Positions 6,306 through 14,554 of a DNA stretch of 17,885 nt are shown piece after piece. The DNA is from Eshraghiella sp050874365 (lineage in GTDB: Bacteria; Bacillota; Clostridia; Lachnospirales; Lachnospiraceae): NCBI GenBank assembly GCA_050874365.1, contig JBNMKN010000027.1, positions 1-17,885 on the forward strand, written 5' to 3'. Position numbers and translations under genes: made by a program. Positions within the stretch are counted from its first letter, which is position 1. Every line of letters starts with the position of its first letter. The notes beneath the pieces are model-generated. The model had not been told where the DNA came from and made no database searches. It saw only the letters and a list, made by a program, of their open reading frames with translations.

Positions 6306-7217
6306 TTAACGTAATGCCTTGTCCTTATATAGCGACAATTCTTCAATATATTTCTGTCCCAACGAGCTTATTGCAGCCCCTTTTCTCGACAGATATCCTA
6401 TAGTCATTATCTCATCCGATTTAAGTCTCACGGCACAATAATCCGAGCCGTTAAGCTCCTCGCATATAATTCCGGAACAAAGAGTATACCCGTTTAAGCC
6501 TACCATAAGATTAAGGAGTGTTGCCCTGTCATTGGCTTTTATGAGCTGTTTATAGTTGTAGGTGCTTAATACTTCCTCCGCAAAATAAAAGGAATTATTA
6601 TTTCCCTGTTCAAAAGACAGACAAGGATAATCCGACAACTCCTCAAGAGTAAGCTCTTTTTTGTCCGCAAGAGGGTGTCCTTTCCACATATAGACATAAA
6701 TACTGCAGTCAAGGATTGGGTGAAAGGTTAATCCGTATTCTGAAAAAAGCTTGAATAATACCTTTTTATTAAAATCATTGACATACAAAATTCCGATTTC
6801 ACTCTTAAAATTCTTAACATCCTCGATTACTTCATAGGTCTTTGTTTCCCTGATTGCAAATTCGTATTCGTTCATTCCGAACTGTTTTACCATCTGCACA
6901 AAAGCATTTACCGCAAATGTGTAGTGTTGTGTGGATACTGCGAACTTCTTTTTTTCGTTGGACTTTTCTATATATTTTGTCTCTATAAGTTTATATTGTT
7001 CCACAACCTGTCTTGCATATCCGATAAATTCTTCACCTTCAGGAGTTATTACAACACCTTTATTGCTTCTTCTGAAGATTTCCACACCTGTTTCCGCTTC
7101 AAGCTCCTTAATTGCCGAAGACAGACTTGGCTGTGATACAAAAAGCTGTTTTGACGCTTCATTCATTGATTTGGATTCCGCTACCGCAATCACATATCTT
7201 AGCTGGGTAAGTGTCAT
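6306..7217 (-). CDS. LysR-type transcriptional regulator, probably of methionine uptake
   Basis: A 303-residue LysR-family protein of normal length. The N-terminal winged helix-turn-helix covers about 1-60 (AVAESKSMNEASKQLFVSQP, then SLSSAIKELE, then FRRSNKGVVITPEGEEF). A linker helix follows to about 88, and the rest is the effector-binding domain of periplasmic-binding fold. GAAAGGG lies 9 bases before the ATG. The gene directly precedes metNIQ in the same direction, and both carry the same operator and -10 layout, so it most likely controls the transporter and itself. Methionine or a precursor is the likely effector, which is inference. I cannot assign it to a named regulator such as MtaR, CmbR or YtlI. 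Confidence 0.88.
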   Translation of the reverse strand: MTLTQLRYVIAVAESKSMNEASKQLFVSQPSLSSAIKELEAETGVEIFRRSNKGVVITPEGEEFIGYARQVVEQYKLIETKYIEKSNEKKKFAVSTQHYTFAVNAFVQMVKQFGMNEYEFAIRETKTYEVIEDVKNFKSEIGILYVNDFNKKVLFKLFSEYGLTFHPILDCSIYVYMWKGHPLADKKELTLEELSDYPCLSFEQGNNNSFYFAEEVLSTYNYKQLIKANDRATLLNLMVGLNGYTLCSGIICEELNGSDYCAVRLKSDEIMTIGYLSRKGAAISSLGQKYIEELSLYKDKALR

Positions 7218-7276
7218 ATTATCAACCCTTTCTTTTTCTTCCTGATATAGGTAAAATCTATCATATCATAGTGTTC

Positions 7277-7322
7277 CTGTATAATATCATATTTTTTCGG
7301 TTTGGTATAGTTTTTTTCTATA
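7277..7322 (-). promoter_or_regulatory. lysR promoter with the same operator layout as metN
   Basis: TATAGTTTTTTTCTATA at 7306-7322 (plus strand; TATAGAAAAAAACTATA on the coding strand) is a 17-bp inverted repeat with 5-base arms and a 7-base centre. Exactly 17 bases further toward the gene is GATATTATACAG (7277-7288), identical to the 12-mer in front of metN. The leader to the ATG is about 55 bases. The arrangement suggests autoregulation by the LysR protein. Confidence 0.58.
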
Positions 7323-7351
7323 GTAAATATAAATTCTATGAAATTTTACCA

Positions 7352-7391
7352 ATAAAAAAGCAGAATGACCGCCAAACATAGTCATTCTGCT
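7352..7391 (-). terminator. Intrinsic terminator of clpX
   Basis: AGCAGAATGAC (7359-7369) pairs over 11 bases with GTCATTCTGCT (7381-7391), with an 11-base loop. On the minus strand it is followed directly by a run of six T. It lies 15 bases beyond the clpX stop codon. Confidence 0.88.
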
Positions 7392-7405
7392 CTTTAAATT
7401 AATAA

Positions 7406-8800
7406 TTATTCCGTTATTGCGAGGGGTTCGGTGTCTCTCATTCCAATCTGAGGACCGCCGGTGTTCTCAATATATTCCTTCGTGATGGTTACGCTTCCGA
7501 TATTCTTGTCCTTCGGAATCTCGTACATGATATCTAACATAAATTCTTCGATTATTGAACGGAGTGCTCTTGCGCCCGTCTTTTTCTCAATAGCCTTGGC
7601 TGCAATCGCCCTGAGTGCCTCATCATTGAACATAAGCTTTACTTCATCAAGCTCTAAGAGCTTCTCGTACTGTTTGATAATCGCATTCCTAGGTTCTTTA
7701 AGTATTCTTACAAGCATATCCTCATCAAGCTCTTTAAGTGCAAATACTACGGGAAGTCTTCCTAAAAATTCCGGAATCATACCGAAGTTTCTTAAATCCT
7801 CCATTGTAACCTTATCAAGAATATCAGGGTCATTATCGTATTTGTCCCTTAAATCCGCCGTAAATCCAATGGCAGCCTGCTTGTTAAGCCTCTCTTTAAT
7901 AATGTCTGTAAGGTCAGGAAACGCACCGCCGCATATAAAAAGAATATTCTTTGTATTAACGGTAGTAAGGGGAACCATAGCATTTTTACTGTTAGCTCCC
8001 ACAGGAACATCAACATTAGAACCTTCAAGAATTCTAAGTAAGCCCTGCTGTACGGATTCACCGCTTACATCCCTGCTTCTTGTTTCTTTTTTCTTGTCAA
8101 TTTTATCTATCTCATCGATAAAAATTATTCCTCTTTCAGCTTTTTCAACGTCATTGTCTGCTGCCGCAAGAAGCTTTGAAACAACGCTTTCGATATCATC
8201 GCCTATATATCCTGCTTCGGTAAGTGAGGTTGCGTCTGTAATTGCAAGAGGTACATCAAGAATCTTTGCAAGTGTCTGCACCAGATAAGTCTTACCTGAG
8301 CCTGTAGGTCCAATCATTAACATATTGGATTTCTGAATCTCTACGGACTGGTCGTTAGATGTGGCAACTCTCTTATAATGATTATATACAGCAACGGACA
8401 TAACCTTCTTCGCATGCTCCTGTCCTACCACATATTCATCAAGCTTTGCCTTGATTTCATGAGGTGCGGGAATGGACTTAAGGTCAATAGGAGGTATTTC
8501 GCTGTCCTCTTTCTTTTTCTTAAGACGCTGTTTCTTAGGAACACCCTGTAAATCCGACATATTCATAAAATGGATTCCCGGTATTCCCGAAAAATTAAAC
8601 AAATCATCGGAATTGTTATTAATGGTATTAAGTGCATTCTGCATACACTCAGAACATATATTTATATTAGGTTGCAAAGTAATCATCTTGCCGGCTACGC
8701 TTTCGCTTCTGTGGCAGAGATAGCATACTTTTTCATAATCATCATTATCATTATTGTTGTTATTGTTATTGCTGTTATTAATGTTGTTATTTTCTTCCAT
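7406..8800 (-). CDS. clpX: Divergent ClpX-family AAA+ unfoldase
   Basis: A 464-residue ATP-dependent unfoldase that would feed substrates to ClpP. The N-terminus is unusual: residues 4-20 are almost all Asn and Asp. The C4 zinc finger follows (C26, C29, C49, C52), then Walker A GPTGSGKT (164-171), pore loop GYIG (197-200, usually GYVG), Walker B IIFIDE (225-230), the ClpP-docking IGF tripeptide (311-313), and sensor-2 GAR (409-411). The RKH pore loop found in E. coli ClpX appears as SKN near 271-273. No clpP or tig gene is adjacent, so this may be a second, specialised ClpX. Start set at the ATG at 8798-8800 because AAAGGA precedes it by about 6 bases. Confidence 0.9.
   Translation of the reverse strand: MEENNNINNSNNNNNNNDNDDYEKVCYLCHRSESVAGKMITLQPNINICSECMQNALNTINNNSDDLFNFSGIPGIHFMNMSDLQGVPKKQRLKKKKEDSEIPPIDLKSIPAPHEIKAKLDEYVVGQEHAKKVMSVAVYNHYKRVATSNDQSVEIQKSNMLMIGPTGSGKTYLVQTLAKILDVPLAITDATSLTEAGYIGDDIESVVSKLLAAADNDVEKAERGIIFIDEIDKIDKKKETRSRDVSGESVQQGLLRILEGSNVDVPVGANSKNAMVPLTTVNTKNILFICGGAFPDLTDIIKERLNKQAAIGFTADLRDKYDNDPDILDKVTMEDLRNFGMIPEFLGRLPVVFALKELDEDMLVRILKEPRNAIIKQYEKLLELDEVKLMFNDEALRAIAAKAIEKKTGARALRSIIEEFMLDIMYEIPKDKNIGSVTITKEYIENTGGPQIGMRDTEPLAITE
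8738..8791 (-). repeat. In-frame Asn/Asp codon repeat in clpX
   Basis: Eighteen consecutive codons of clpX are mostly AAT and AAC, with a few GAT, one ATT and one AGC. On the plus strand this is a run of TTG/TTA-like triplets. The codons alternate AAT and AAC, so the DNA repeat is imperfect while the protein repeat is strong. Gain or loss of triplets would change only the length of the tract. Confidence 0.75.
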
Positions 8801-8836
8801 ATAATTTCCTTTCATCAATAAACTGACTTATTGTGT

Positions 8837-8865
8837 ATCTTAACACATATCTTTTTATATTTCAA
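8837..8865 (-). promoter_or_regulatory. Promoter of clpX
   Basis: On the minus strand TTGAAA (8860-8865) and TAAGAT (8837-8842) are separated by exactly 17 bases. An extended -10 TGT lies directly before the -10. The start point would be about 30 bases before the clpX ATG. A housekeeping-type promoter fits a stress or quality-control gene. No CtsR or CIRCE-like repeat is seen near it. Confidence 0.6.
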
Positions 8866-8900
8866 TTAATATAAGGACTTTTGAAGCTCCCATAAATTAC

Positions 8901-8939
8901 AAAAAATAGCTACGAACCATATAAAGTCCATAGCTATTT
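8901..8939 (-). terminator. Intrinsic terminator of htrA
   Basis: AAATAGCTA (8904-8912) pairs over 9 bases with TAGCTATTT (8931-8939) around an 18-base loop. On the minus strand the stem runs into six T. It lies 29 bases past the htrA stop codon and isolates it from clpX. Confidence 0.75.
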
Positions 8940-8968
8940 CCGTTATAAAAATGACCAAATGTATTTAA

Positions 8969-10273
8969 TCAGGATTTTGCCGTAAGTGTAATTGTTACTG
9001 TATTTTCTTCATATTCGCCTTTATCGTTTAATCTGTAGTATACAACTTCTACTTCTTCACCGGCTTTGTAATATGACATCATTTCCCTGAGTCCGTCAAA
9101 TGTCTCAACTGTTTCTCCGTCTACCGATTTGATAATATCATTTTTAATGATACCTGCATTATCAGCTCCCGAATTTTCTGCAACAGTTCTTACAAGAACT
9201 CCTTCAGGATATCCGTAATCCTGGCTTATCTGGCTTGAAATCGTAACACCTGTTACTCCGAGGTAACCTCTTTCGTCTTCACTGTATTTTTCCCTTGCTG
9301 TCATAAGTGAAAGCTCTTCAATAACTTCTTTCACAGATGATACTGAAATTGCATATCCCATTCCTTCAACGCTTGTTGTGGAAAGTTTTACTGAGCTTAT
9401 ACCCATTACTTCGCCTTCGGCATTGAATAAAGCACCGCCGCTGTTGCCTGGATTAATTGCCGCATCCGTCTGGATAAGGTTCTTATATTCTGTATTGCTG
9501 GCTGTTACTGTTTTGTTAAGAGCACTTACAATACCTGTTGTTACAGATATTCCTGTACCCATGGCATTTCCTACTACAATGGCACTTTCGCCGACTTTGA
9601 TTTTGGTTGAATCTCCAAGAGTTGCTACAGTATATACCGCATCACTTGGAACATCGCTTTTCTTTACTGCTATTACCGCAAGGTCGTATGCTGATTTACT
9701 TCCTTTAACATAAGCACTGAGTTCTGTTTCATCATATAATTTAACTTTGATTGAACCGTCATCAACACCGTCAATAACGTGGGCATTGGTTACAATAATT
9801 ACTTCATCATCATTATCTCCGATGATTATTCCCGAACCGCTGACTGTTGATTTCTGCTGTTCACTTCCGAAGAAGCCGTAATTGTAAGAGGTTACGTCTC
9901 CGCTTATTGCAACAACCGATGAGATAACACTCTCTACCAACTCGGACACATCCATGACAGTTGCTTTAATGTCTTTCTTGGTCTCTGTTGTGCTTACCTG
10001 TGTTCCGCTGTTGTTATTACCGGTATTAGTGATTGAGGAAGTTGTTGTCTTACTCTGCTTTACAGGAATTACTTTGCTGCCTGCATAATACACTCCGTAA
10101 AATGCGGCTCCCGCAACACCTCCGAGTAATACTGCCGCACATATCCAAGAAATAAATTTTTTAAAGAATCCTTTTTTATGTGGTTTCTGTTTTTTTACTT
10201 TTGCTTCGTTCTGAACAGGGGTTTCGCCTTCGCCTGCTTCTGAATATGGATTATAATTTTCATTAAGGTACAT
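8969..10273 (-). CDS. HtrA/DegP-like membrane-anchored serine protease with PDZ domain
   Basis: A 434-residue HtrA-type protease that degrades or handles misfolded proteins outside the membrane. A basic cytoplasmic N-terminus (1-38) precedes one transmembrane segment at about 40-66 and a Ser/Thr/Asn-rich linker (72-100). The trypsin-like domain carries the triad H165 in TNAHVI, D197 in AYDLAV and S278 in GNSGG. One PDZ domain covers about 335-430. The start is the ATG at 10271-10273, since AAAGGAGG lies 8 bases before it; a longer frame adds 22 codons without such a site. A -10-like TATACT lies at 10304-10309 but I see no good -35. Paralogues are named htrA, htrB or degP in Firmicutes, and I cannot choose between them. 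Confidence 0.92.
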   Translation of the reverse strand: MYLNENYNPYSEAGEGETPVQNEAKVKKQKPHKKGFFKKFISWICAAVLLGGVAGAAFYGVYYAGSKVIPVKQSKTTTSSITNTGNNNSGTQVSTTETKKDIKATVMDVSELVESVISSVVAISGDVTSYNYGFFGSEQQKSTVSGSGIIIGDNDDEVIIVTNAHVIDGVDDGSIKVKLYDETELSAYVKGSKSAYDLAVIAVKKSDVPSDAVYTVATLGDSTKIKVGESAIVVGNAMGTGISVTTGIVSALNKTVTASNTEYKNLIQTDAAINPGNSGGALFNAEGEVMGISSVKLSTTSVEGMGYAISVSSVKEVIEELSLMTAREKYSEDERGYLGVTGVTISSQISQDYGYPEGVLVRTVAENSGADNAGIIKNDIIKSVDGETVETFDGLREMMSYYKAGEEVEVVYYRLNDKGEYEENTVTITLTAKS

Positions 10274-10344
10274 ATATTTATCCTCCTTTAATTGTATGAC
10301 TACAGTATAAATTGGATTTGTGACGAATTTGTGTTCCAATTAAG

Positions 10345-10375
10345 AAAAAGTGGTGAAAATATTCCACCACTTTTT
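10345..10375 (-). terminator. Terminator of the phosphohexomutase gene
   Basis: AAAAAGTGGTG (10345-10355) pairs over 11 bases with CACCACTTTTT (10365-10375) around a 9-base loop. Because both arms end in A or T runs it could work in either direction. It lies 22 bases past the mutase stop codon and upstream of htrA. Confidence 0.88.
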
Positions 10376-10397
10376 AAATATTAATATTCTTATTGTA

Positions 10398-12119
10398 TTA
10401 TTCCACAATAGCCATCATATCATTCTTAAGCTTCTCTAACTTAACGTCTGCATCGTCAAAACTGTTGCCCTTAACGCCCATGTAGAATTTAATCTTAGGC
10501 TCTGTTCCGGAAGGTCTTGCACAACACCATGCGTTATCCTCAAGGTCAAAATACAATACGTTAGATTTAGGAAGTCCTGTTTCTGTAACGGTTCCGTCAG
10601 CCTTAACTATTGTATTGTTGTTGTAATCCCTTGTCTCAAGAACTTTGTATCCGCCGATTTCCTTAGGAGGATTGCTTCTCAATTTATCAAGCATACCCTG
10701 AATCTCGGCAATACCTTCTTTACCCTTCTTGGTAATTGATACAAGAGTCTCTTTAAAGTAGCCGTACTTCTCATATATCCTGAGCATCTGATCCCAGAGT
10801 GTAAGTCCCTGCTTCTTATAATATGCCGCTGCTTCGCAAAGCATCATAACCGCAACAATGGCATCCTTATCTCTTGCATGTGTACCTACGAGACAGCCGT
10901 AGCTCTCTTCAAAACCGAATACATATTCATACGAATGATTCTGTTCAAATAACTTAATCTGCTCACCGATATACTTAAATCCTGTTAATACTTCAATAAG
11001 CTTAACGTTATATTCCTTAGCTACAACATCTGCAAGGTTGGTTGTAACGATTGTCTTAATAAGAGCACCGTTCTTTGGAAGAATTCCCTTGGCTTTCTTT
11101 TCGGAAAGAATATATTCGGCAATAAGCATACCTGACATATTACCTGTAAATGACATATACTTACCTGTTGCTGAATCCTTGGCATATACGCCGAGTCTGT
11201 CTGCATCAGGGTCTGTTGCAAGAACAACATCCGCATTAACTTCGTCCGCTAACTTAAGTGCAAGTTCAAATGCCTTAGGGTCTTCAGGGTTAGGATATCC
11301 GACTGTTGGGAAATCACCGTCAGGAAGCTCCTGTTCAGGCACAACATATACCTTATTAAGTCCTATTTCTTTAAGAACTCTTCTTGCAGGGATATTACCT
11401 GTACCGTGGAGAGGAGTATATACGGCAACAAGCTTGTCACCCATCTCCTTAACTACATCAGGATTGATTACCTGCTTCTTAAGCTCTGCTATATACGCAT
11501 CATCAACTTCATCCGCAACCACATTGTAAAGACCTGCTTTAATTGCCTCGTCCTTATCCATTGTCTTAAGGGTTCCAAAATCTGTTATGCTGTTTACTTC
11601 ATTTATAATTAATGAATCTTTAGGTGCTGTAATCTGTGCACCGTCTTCCCAATATACTTTATATCCGTTATATTCCGATGGATTATGGCTGGCTGTAATA
11701 ACAATACCCGCAATACATCCGAGATGTCTTACGGCAAATGATAATTCAGGTGTTGGTCTTAGCGATGGAAAAACATATGCTTTGATTCCATTGGCATTAA
11801 GACAAAGTGCAGCCTCGTCACAAAATTCCGGTGACATATGTCTTGAGTCATAAGCAATAGCTACTCCCTTAGACTGTCCATTTTCCTTAATAATAAAATT
11901 GGCAAGTCCCTGTGATGCTCTTCTAACAGTATATATATTCATTCTGTTAGTTCCGTTACCTATTACACCTCTTAATCCGGCTGTTCCAAATTCAAGATTC
12001 TTATAGAAACGGTCCTCAATTTCCTTTTCATTGCCTTCGATAGACTTAAGCTCTGCTCTTGTCTCCTCTGAAAAATATGGATCTGTACACCACTGTTTGT
12101 ATACTTCCTGATATGACAT
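10398..12119 (-). CDS. Phosphoglucomutase/phosphomannomutase (alpha-D-phosphohexomutase)
   Basis: A 573-residue alpha-D-phosphohexomutase that interconverts hexose 1- and 6-phosphates, mainly glucose. The four family sites are intact: catalytic phosphoserine S144 in TASHNP (142-147), metal site DPDADR (303-308), sugar-binding GFEESYG (402-408), and phosphate-binding RPSGTEPK (535-542). Length fits the long PgcA/YhxB-like group of Firmicutes. The start is the ATG at 12117-12119, with AAAGGA 11 bases before it; a TTG 12 codons upstream is possible but less likely. It has its own promoter and follows the glycosyltransferase cluster. Glucose 1-phosphate made here could feed nucleotide sugars such as dTDP-rhamnose or UDP-glucose, which is inference. 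Confidence 0.93.
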   Translation of the reverse strand: MSYQEVYKQWCTDPYFSEETRAELKSIEGNEKEIEDRFYKNLEFGTAGLRGVIGNGTNRMNIYTVRRASQGLANFIIKENGQSKGVAIAYDSRHMSPEFCDEAALCLNANGIKAYVFPSLRPTPELSFAVRHLGCIAGIVITASHNPSEYNGYKVYWEDGAQITAPKDSLIINEVNSITDFGTLKTMDKDEAIKAGLYNVVADEVDDAYIAELKKQVINPDVVKEMGDKLVAVYTPLHGTGNIPARRVLKEIGLNKVYVVPEQELPDGDFPTVGYPNPEDPKAFELALKLADEVNADVVLATDPDADRLGVYAKDSATGKYMSFTGNMSGMLIAEYILSEKKAKGILPKNGALIKTIVTTNLADVVAKEYNVKLIEVLTGFKYIGEQIKLFEQNHSYEYVFGFEESYGCLVGTHARDKDAIVAVMMLCEAAAYYKKQGLTLWDQMLRIYEKYGYFKETLVSITKKGKEGIAEIQGMLDKLRSNPPKEIGGYKVLETRDYNNNTIVKADGTVTETGLPKSNVLYFDLEDNAWCCARPSGTEPKIKFYMGVKGNSFDDADVKLEKLKNDMMAIVE

Positions 12120-12181
12120 AAAACTTTCAATCCTTTCATAAATATGTAAAAGCAACTATTTTGCCTTTTTATACCTTCGAT

Positions 12182-12210
12182 ATAATACCACTAATCACAA
12201 TAAAAGTCAT
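12182..12210 (-). promoter_or_regulatory. Promoter of the phosphohexomutase gene
   Basis: On the minus strand ATGACT (12205-12210) and TATTAT (12182-12187) are separated by exactly 17 bases. TGG directly before the -10 gives an extended -10. It lies in the 101-base gap after the glycosyltransferase cluster, so the mutase can be transcribed by itself. The leader would be about 55 bases. Confidence 0.55.
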
Positions 12211-12220
12211 TAAATTTTTG

Positions 12221-13180
12221 TTAATTTTTTAACCCAATTCTGATAAAAAGGTTAATAATAAGCTGTTTTTCCACTTCTTTATATAAAAGGTGGTCTCCTT
12301 TTGTTCTCTCAAGCTTTCCTGCACCTTTAATTCCCGCAATAATTCCTTTAAGGTAGGATGCAAGCAGTTTCTTTCTGGCAAAATACACCGATTTGGCACA
12401 TATTCCCGCAACAACAGGAATAAAATTCACAATCCACTGCCATGCCGAAAAATTCCTGTACATCAGAAATATATTGTTTCTTGCGGATAACTCCACCTTA
12501 AACGCATTATGCCTTGAACCGCTTGAACCGCTTCCCACATGAAGCACCTTTGCATCAGGTACGATGATATTTTTGTATCCGTAAAGTCTTGCCCTGTATC
12601 CTGTGTCAATATCTTCAAGGTAGGCAAAAAAATTCTCAGGAAAATATCCTATTTCGTCAAAAATCTTTTTTCTGTAAATTGCAGCTCCTGCACACGCAGA
12701 AAATATTTCTTTTTTATCCTTATATAAAGACGCTTTTTTATCTTTTCCCGCAGAAAATCCCACGCCCATTACGCAGTAATAATCCCCGGCACTGTCTACG
12801 AGGCTTCTGTCCCGGTACTGCAGCATAAGAGCCTGTGCGGAAAAGATATTGTCATCCTCATCCATTGCCTTGACAAGCCTGTCAATGAAATGCCTGCCTG
12901 CGTGGGTATCGTTGTTAAGAAGAATAACATATTCGGAAGCAGACTCTTTAATACCGATATTTACGGCTTTGGCAAACCCGTAATTACAGTTAAGCTTTAT
13001 AACCTTAAGGTCAAGCCTGTCTTTAAAGCTTTCCGTAATCTCCATGCTTCTGTCCTCTGAGCCGTTATCCACAAGTACAATATCAAATTTTTTGTAAGTC
13101 TGTTTAATCAGAGCATTAAAACACTCTTCAAGATATTTTTCACCGTTATAATTAGGTATAACAACCGTTACTTTATTCAT
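12221..13180 (-). CDS. Family 2 glycosyltransferase, rhamnosyltransferase-like (COG1216 type)
   Basis: A 319-residue GT-A fold glycosyltransferase. The nucleotide-sugar domain begins VTVVIPNYNGEKYLEECFNAL, with VDNGSEDRS for base contact, a DxD-equivalent LLNND at 87-91, and the catalytic/acceptor block AYLEDIDTGYR at 186-195. A moderately hydrophobic segment (about 248-268) and a basic tail may rest on the membrane. The overall shape is that of the WbbL-like rhamnosyltransferase group, but the donor sugar cannot be read from sequence. GAGG lies before the ATG. It starts 9 bases after the stop of the preceding glycosyltransferase and is the last of four in a row. Confidence 0.87.
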   Translation of the reverse strand: MNKVTVVIPNYNGEKYLEECFNALIKQTYKKFDIVLVDNGSEDRSMEITESFKDRLDLKVIKLNCNYGFAKAVNIGIKESASEYVILLNNDTHAGRHFIDRLVKAMDEDDNIFSAQALMLQYRDRSLVDSAGDYYCVMGVGFSAGKDKKASLYKDKKEIFSACAGAAIYRKKIFDEIGYFPENFFAYLEDIDTGYRARLYGYKNIIVPDAKVLHVGSGSSGSRHNAFKVELSARNNIFLMYRNFSAWQWIVNFIPVVAGICAKSVYFARKKLLASYLKGIIAGIKGAGKLERTKGDHLLYKEVEKQLIINLFIRIGLKN

Positions 13181-13189
13181 AATTGTCCT

Positions 13190-14554
13190 CTATTTTGAAA
13201 TTACTGATTCAGGTGCGTACACCATTTTTATACCTTTAAAACTGCCTTTAAGATTGCAGATATATCTGCCCTTATAATTCATGTATTTATTATACAGTTT
13301 TTTTCTTATAAGAATACCTTTTACGGGAACAATATTAACATCCATATTTAATACGCCGAGGTTCGACTGTCCCTTGTACCACTCTCTTTTTCCTTTGAGG
13401 GATGGGGTATATCCGTTACCCGTATATGCCCTTCCGTTATACTCGTATCTTCCGTTTCTGATTATCTTTGGGACCACAATATCGGCACCGGTAAAATATG
13501 CCCTCTTTAACATCTTATCTATATCGGAACTGCTTATTTTCATATTTCCGTCAAGTACAAGATAGTAATCGCAGGCTTCGTTGGTAACAACTCCGTCAAC
13601 CACCATACATAAGGAAAGCTTTCCTTTTCTGCCACACCTTATTCTGTAGTAGCCGGGGTCCTCCATCTGTGCAACCTTTACGCCTTTTATATCATTTCTT
13701 AAAATATAATCCTGAAGTGCTCTTTTACCCGCATCAAAAGCATATTCCTTGTTAAAGGGATTGCCGGAGGTGGAACCGCCCACAGTTCTCCAATGATACA
13801 GAACTTTATTAATGTGACCTATTTTGTCTGTTTTTTCAATACATCTTAAAAACAAATCATAATCCTGTGCCCCGTCATATTCGCTTCTGAAATTTCCTGC
13901 TTCTTCTATTATTTTCCTGCTGATAACGGTAAAATGGCACATATAGTTATTGGAAAGAAAGAGATTAAGATTAAAATCCGGCTTTCTGTACGCAGAAAAA
14001 TACCTGCTTAAATTCTCGTCCGTCTTATCCTCATCGGTATACACGATGTCATATCCCTCGTTTAATTTGGATACAATCATAAAAAGTGCGTCAGATGTCA
14101 GTATGTCATCATGGTCCATTAAGCCTATATACTCACCTGTGGCAAGTTCAAGCGCCTTATTGGAATTACCCGATATTCCGTAATTTACGGGTATATCAAG
14201 ATATTTTACTCTTTCATCTGCCCCGAAAATCTCATCAAGTATTTTCTTTTTCTTGTTATCGCCCGCATCGCCTATACATAACTGCCAGTTTTCATAGGAC
14301 TGGTTTTTGATTGAATTAAGGGTCTGCTTAAAATATCTGTCATCCGGGTTATAAACAGGCATTACAATACTTATTACGGGGTTATATAAAAATTTATAAT
14401 TACGCTGTCTTAAAAGCTCCTCGTCGGTTAAATTTTCGCAGGATAAATCCTCGGATATATCAAAACTTCTTGAGGCTTTTTCCGTAACTTTCCTGATAAG
14501 CTTCAAAGCACCGTATCTTTTAAGATATGATTTGGTTTTTATGAATATATTCAC
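13190..14554 (-). CDS. Family 2 glycosyltransferase with a degenerate second domain
   Basis: A 454-residue protein. A basic N-terminal region leads to a full GT2 domain at about 60-290, starting ISIVMPVYNP, with the DxD site LMDHDD (145-150) and YDGAQDYDLFLR (226-237). Residues 310-454 look like a shrunken copy of the second GT2 domain of its neighbours: DYYLVLDGNMKI stands where they have LLFLNNDIEA, and GIKMVYAPESVI where they have a YxPYAxxHHYES block. The nucleotide-binding half and the NDVD site are missing. It starts with GTG, overlapping the previous stop by 4 bases (GTGA), after GGAGGG. The first domain is probably active and the tail perhaps structural. Confidence 0.85.
   Translation of the reverse strand: MNIFIKTKSYLKRYGALKLIRKVTEKASRSFDISEDLSCENLTDEELLRQRNYKFLYNPVISIVMPVYNPDDRYFKQTLNSIKNQSYENWQLCIGDAGDNKKKKILDEIFGADERVKYLDIPVNYGISGNSNKALELATGEYIGLMDHDDILTSDALFMIVSKLNEGYDIVYTDEDKTDENLSRYFSAYRKPDFNLNLFLSNNYMCHFTVISRKIIEEAGNFRSEYDGAQDYDLFLRCIEKTDKIGHINKVLYHWRTVGGSTSGNPFNKEYAFDAGKRALQDYILRNDIKGVKVAQMEDPGYYRIRCGRKGKLSLCMVVDGVVTNEACDYYLVLDGNMKISSSDIDKMLKRAYFTGADIVVPKIIRNGRYEYNGRAYTGNGYTPSLKGKREWYKGQSNLGVLNMDVNIVPVKGILIRKKLYNKYMNYKGRYICNLKGSFKGIKMVYAPESVISK

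Noticed and set aside
7461..8288. A 275-codon open frame on the plus strand opposite clpX
   Set aside because: It is fully antisense to conserved ClpX domains and is rich in Ser, Ile and Leu from complementary codons. It has no recognisable family.
8738..8791. CRISPR-like or tandem DNA repeat
   Set aside because: There are no spacers or repeat units longer than a codon. It is a coding Asn tract inside clpX.
11038..11529. A 163-codon open frame on the plus strand opposite the phosphohexomutase
   Set aside because: It is a shadow of a well-conserved enzyme, with Ser/Leu/Pro-rich composition and no convincing ribosome binding site.
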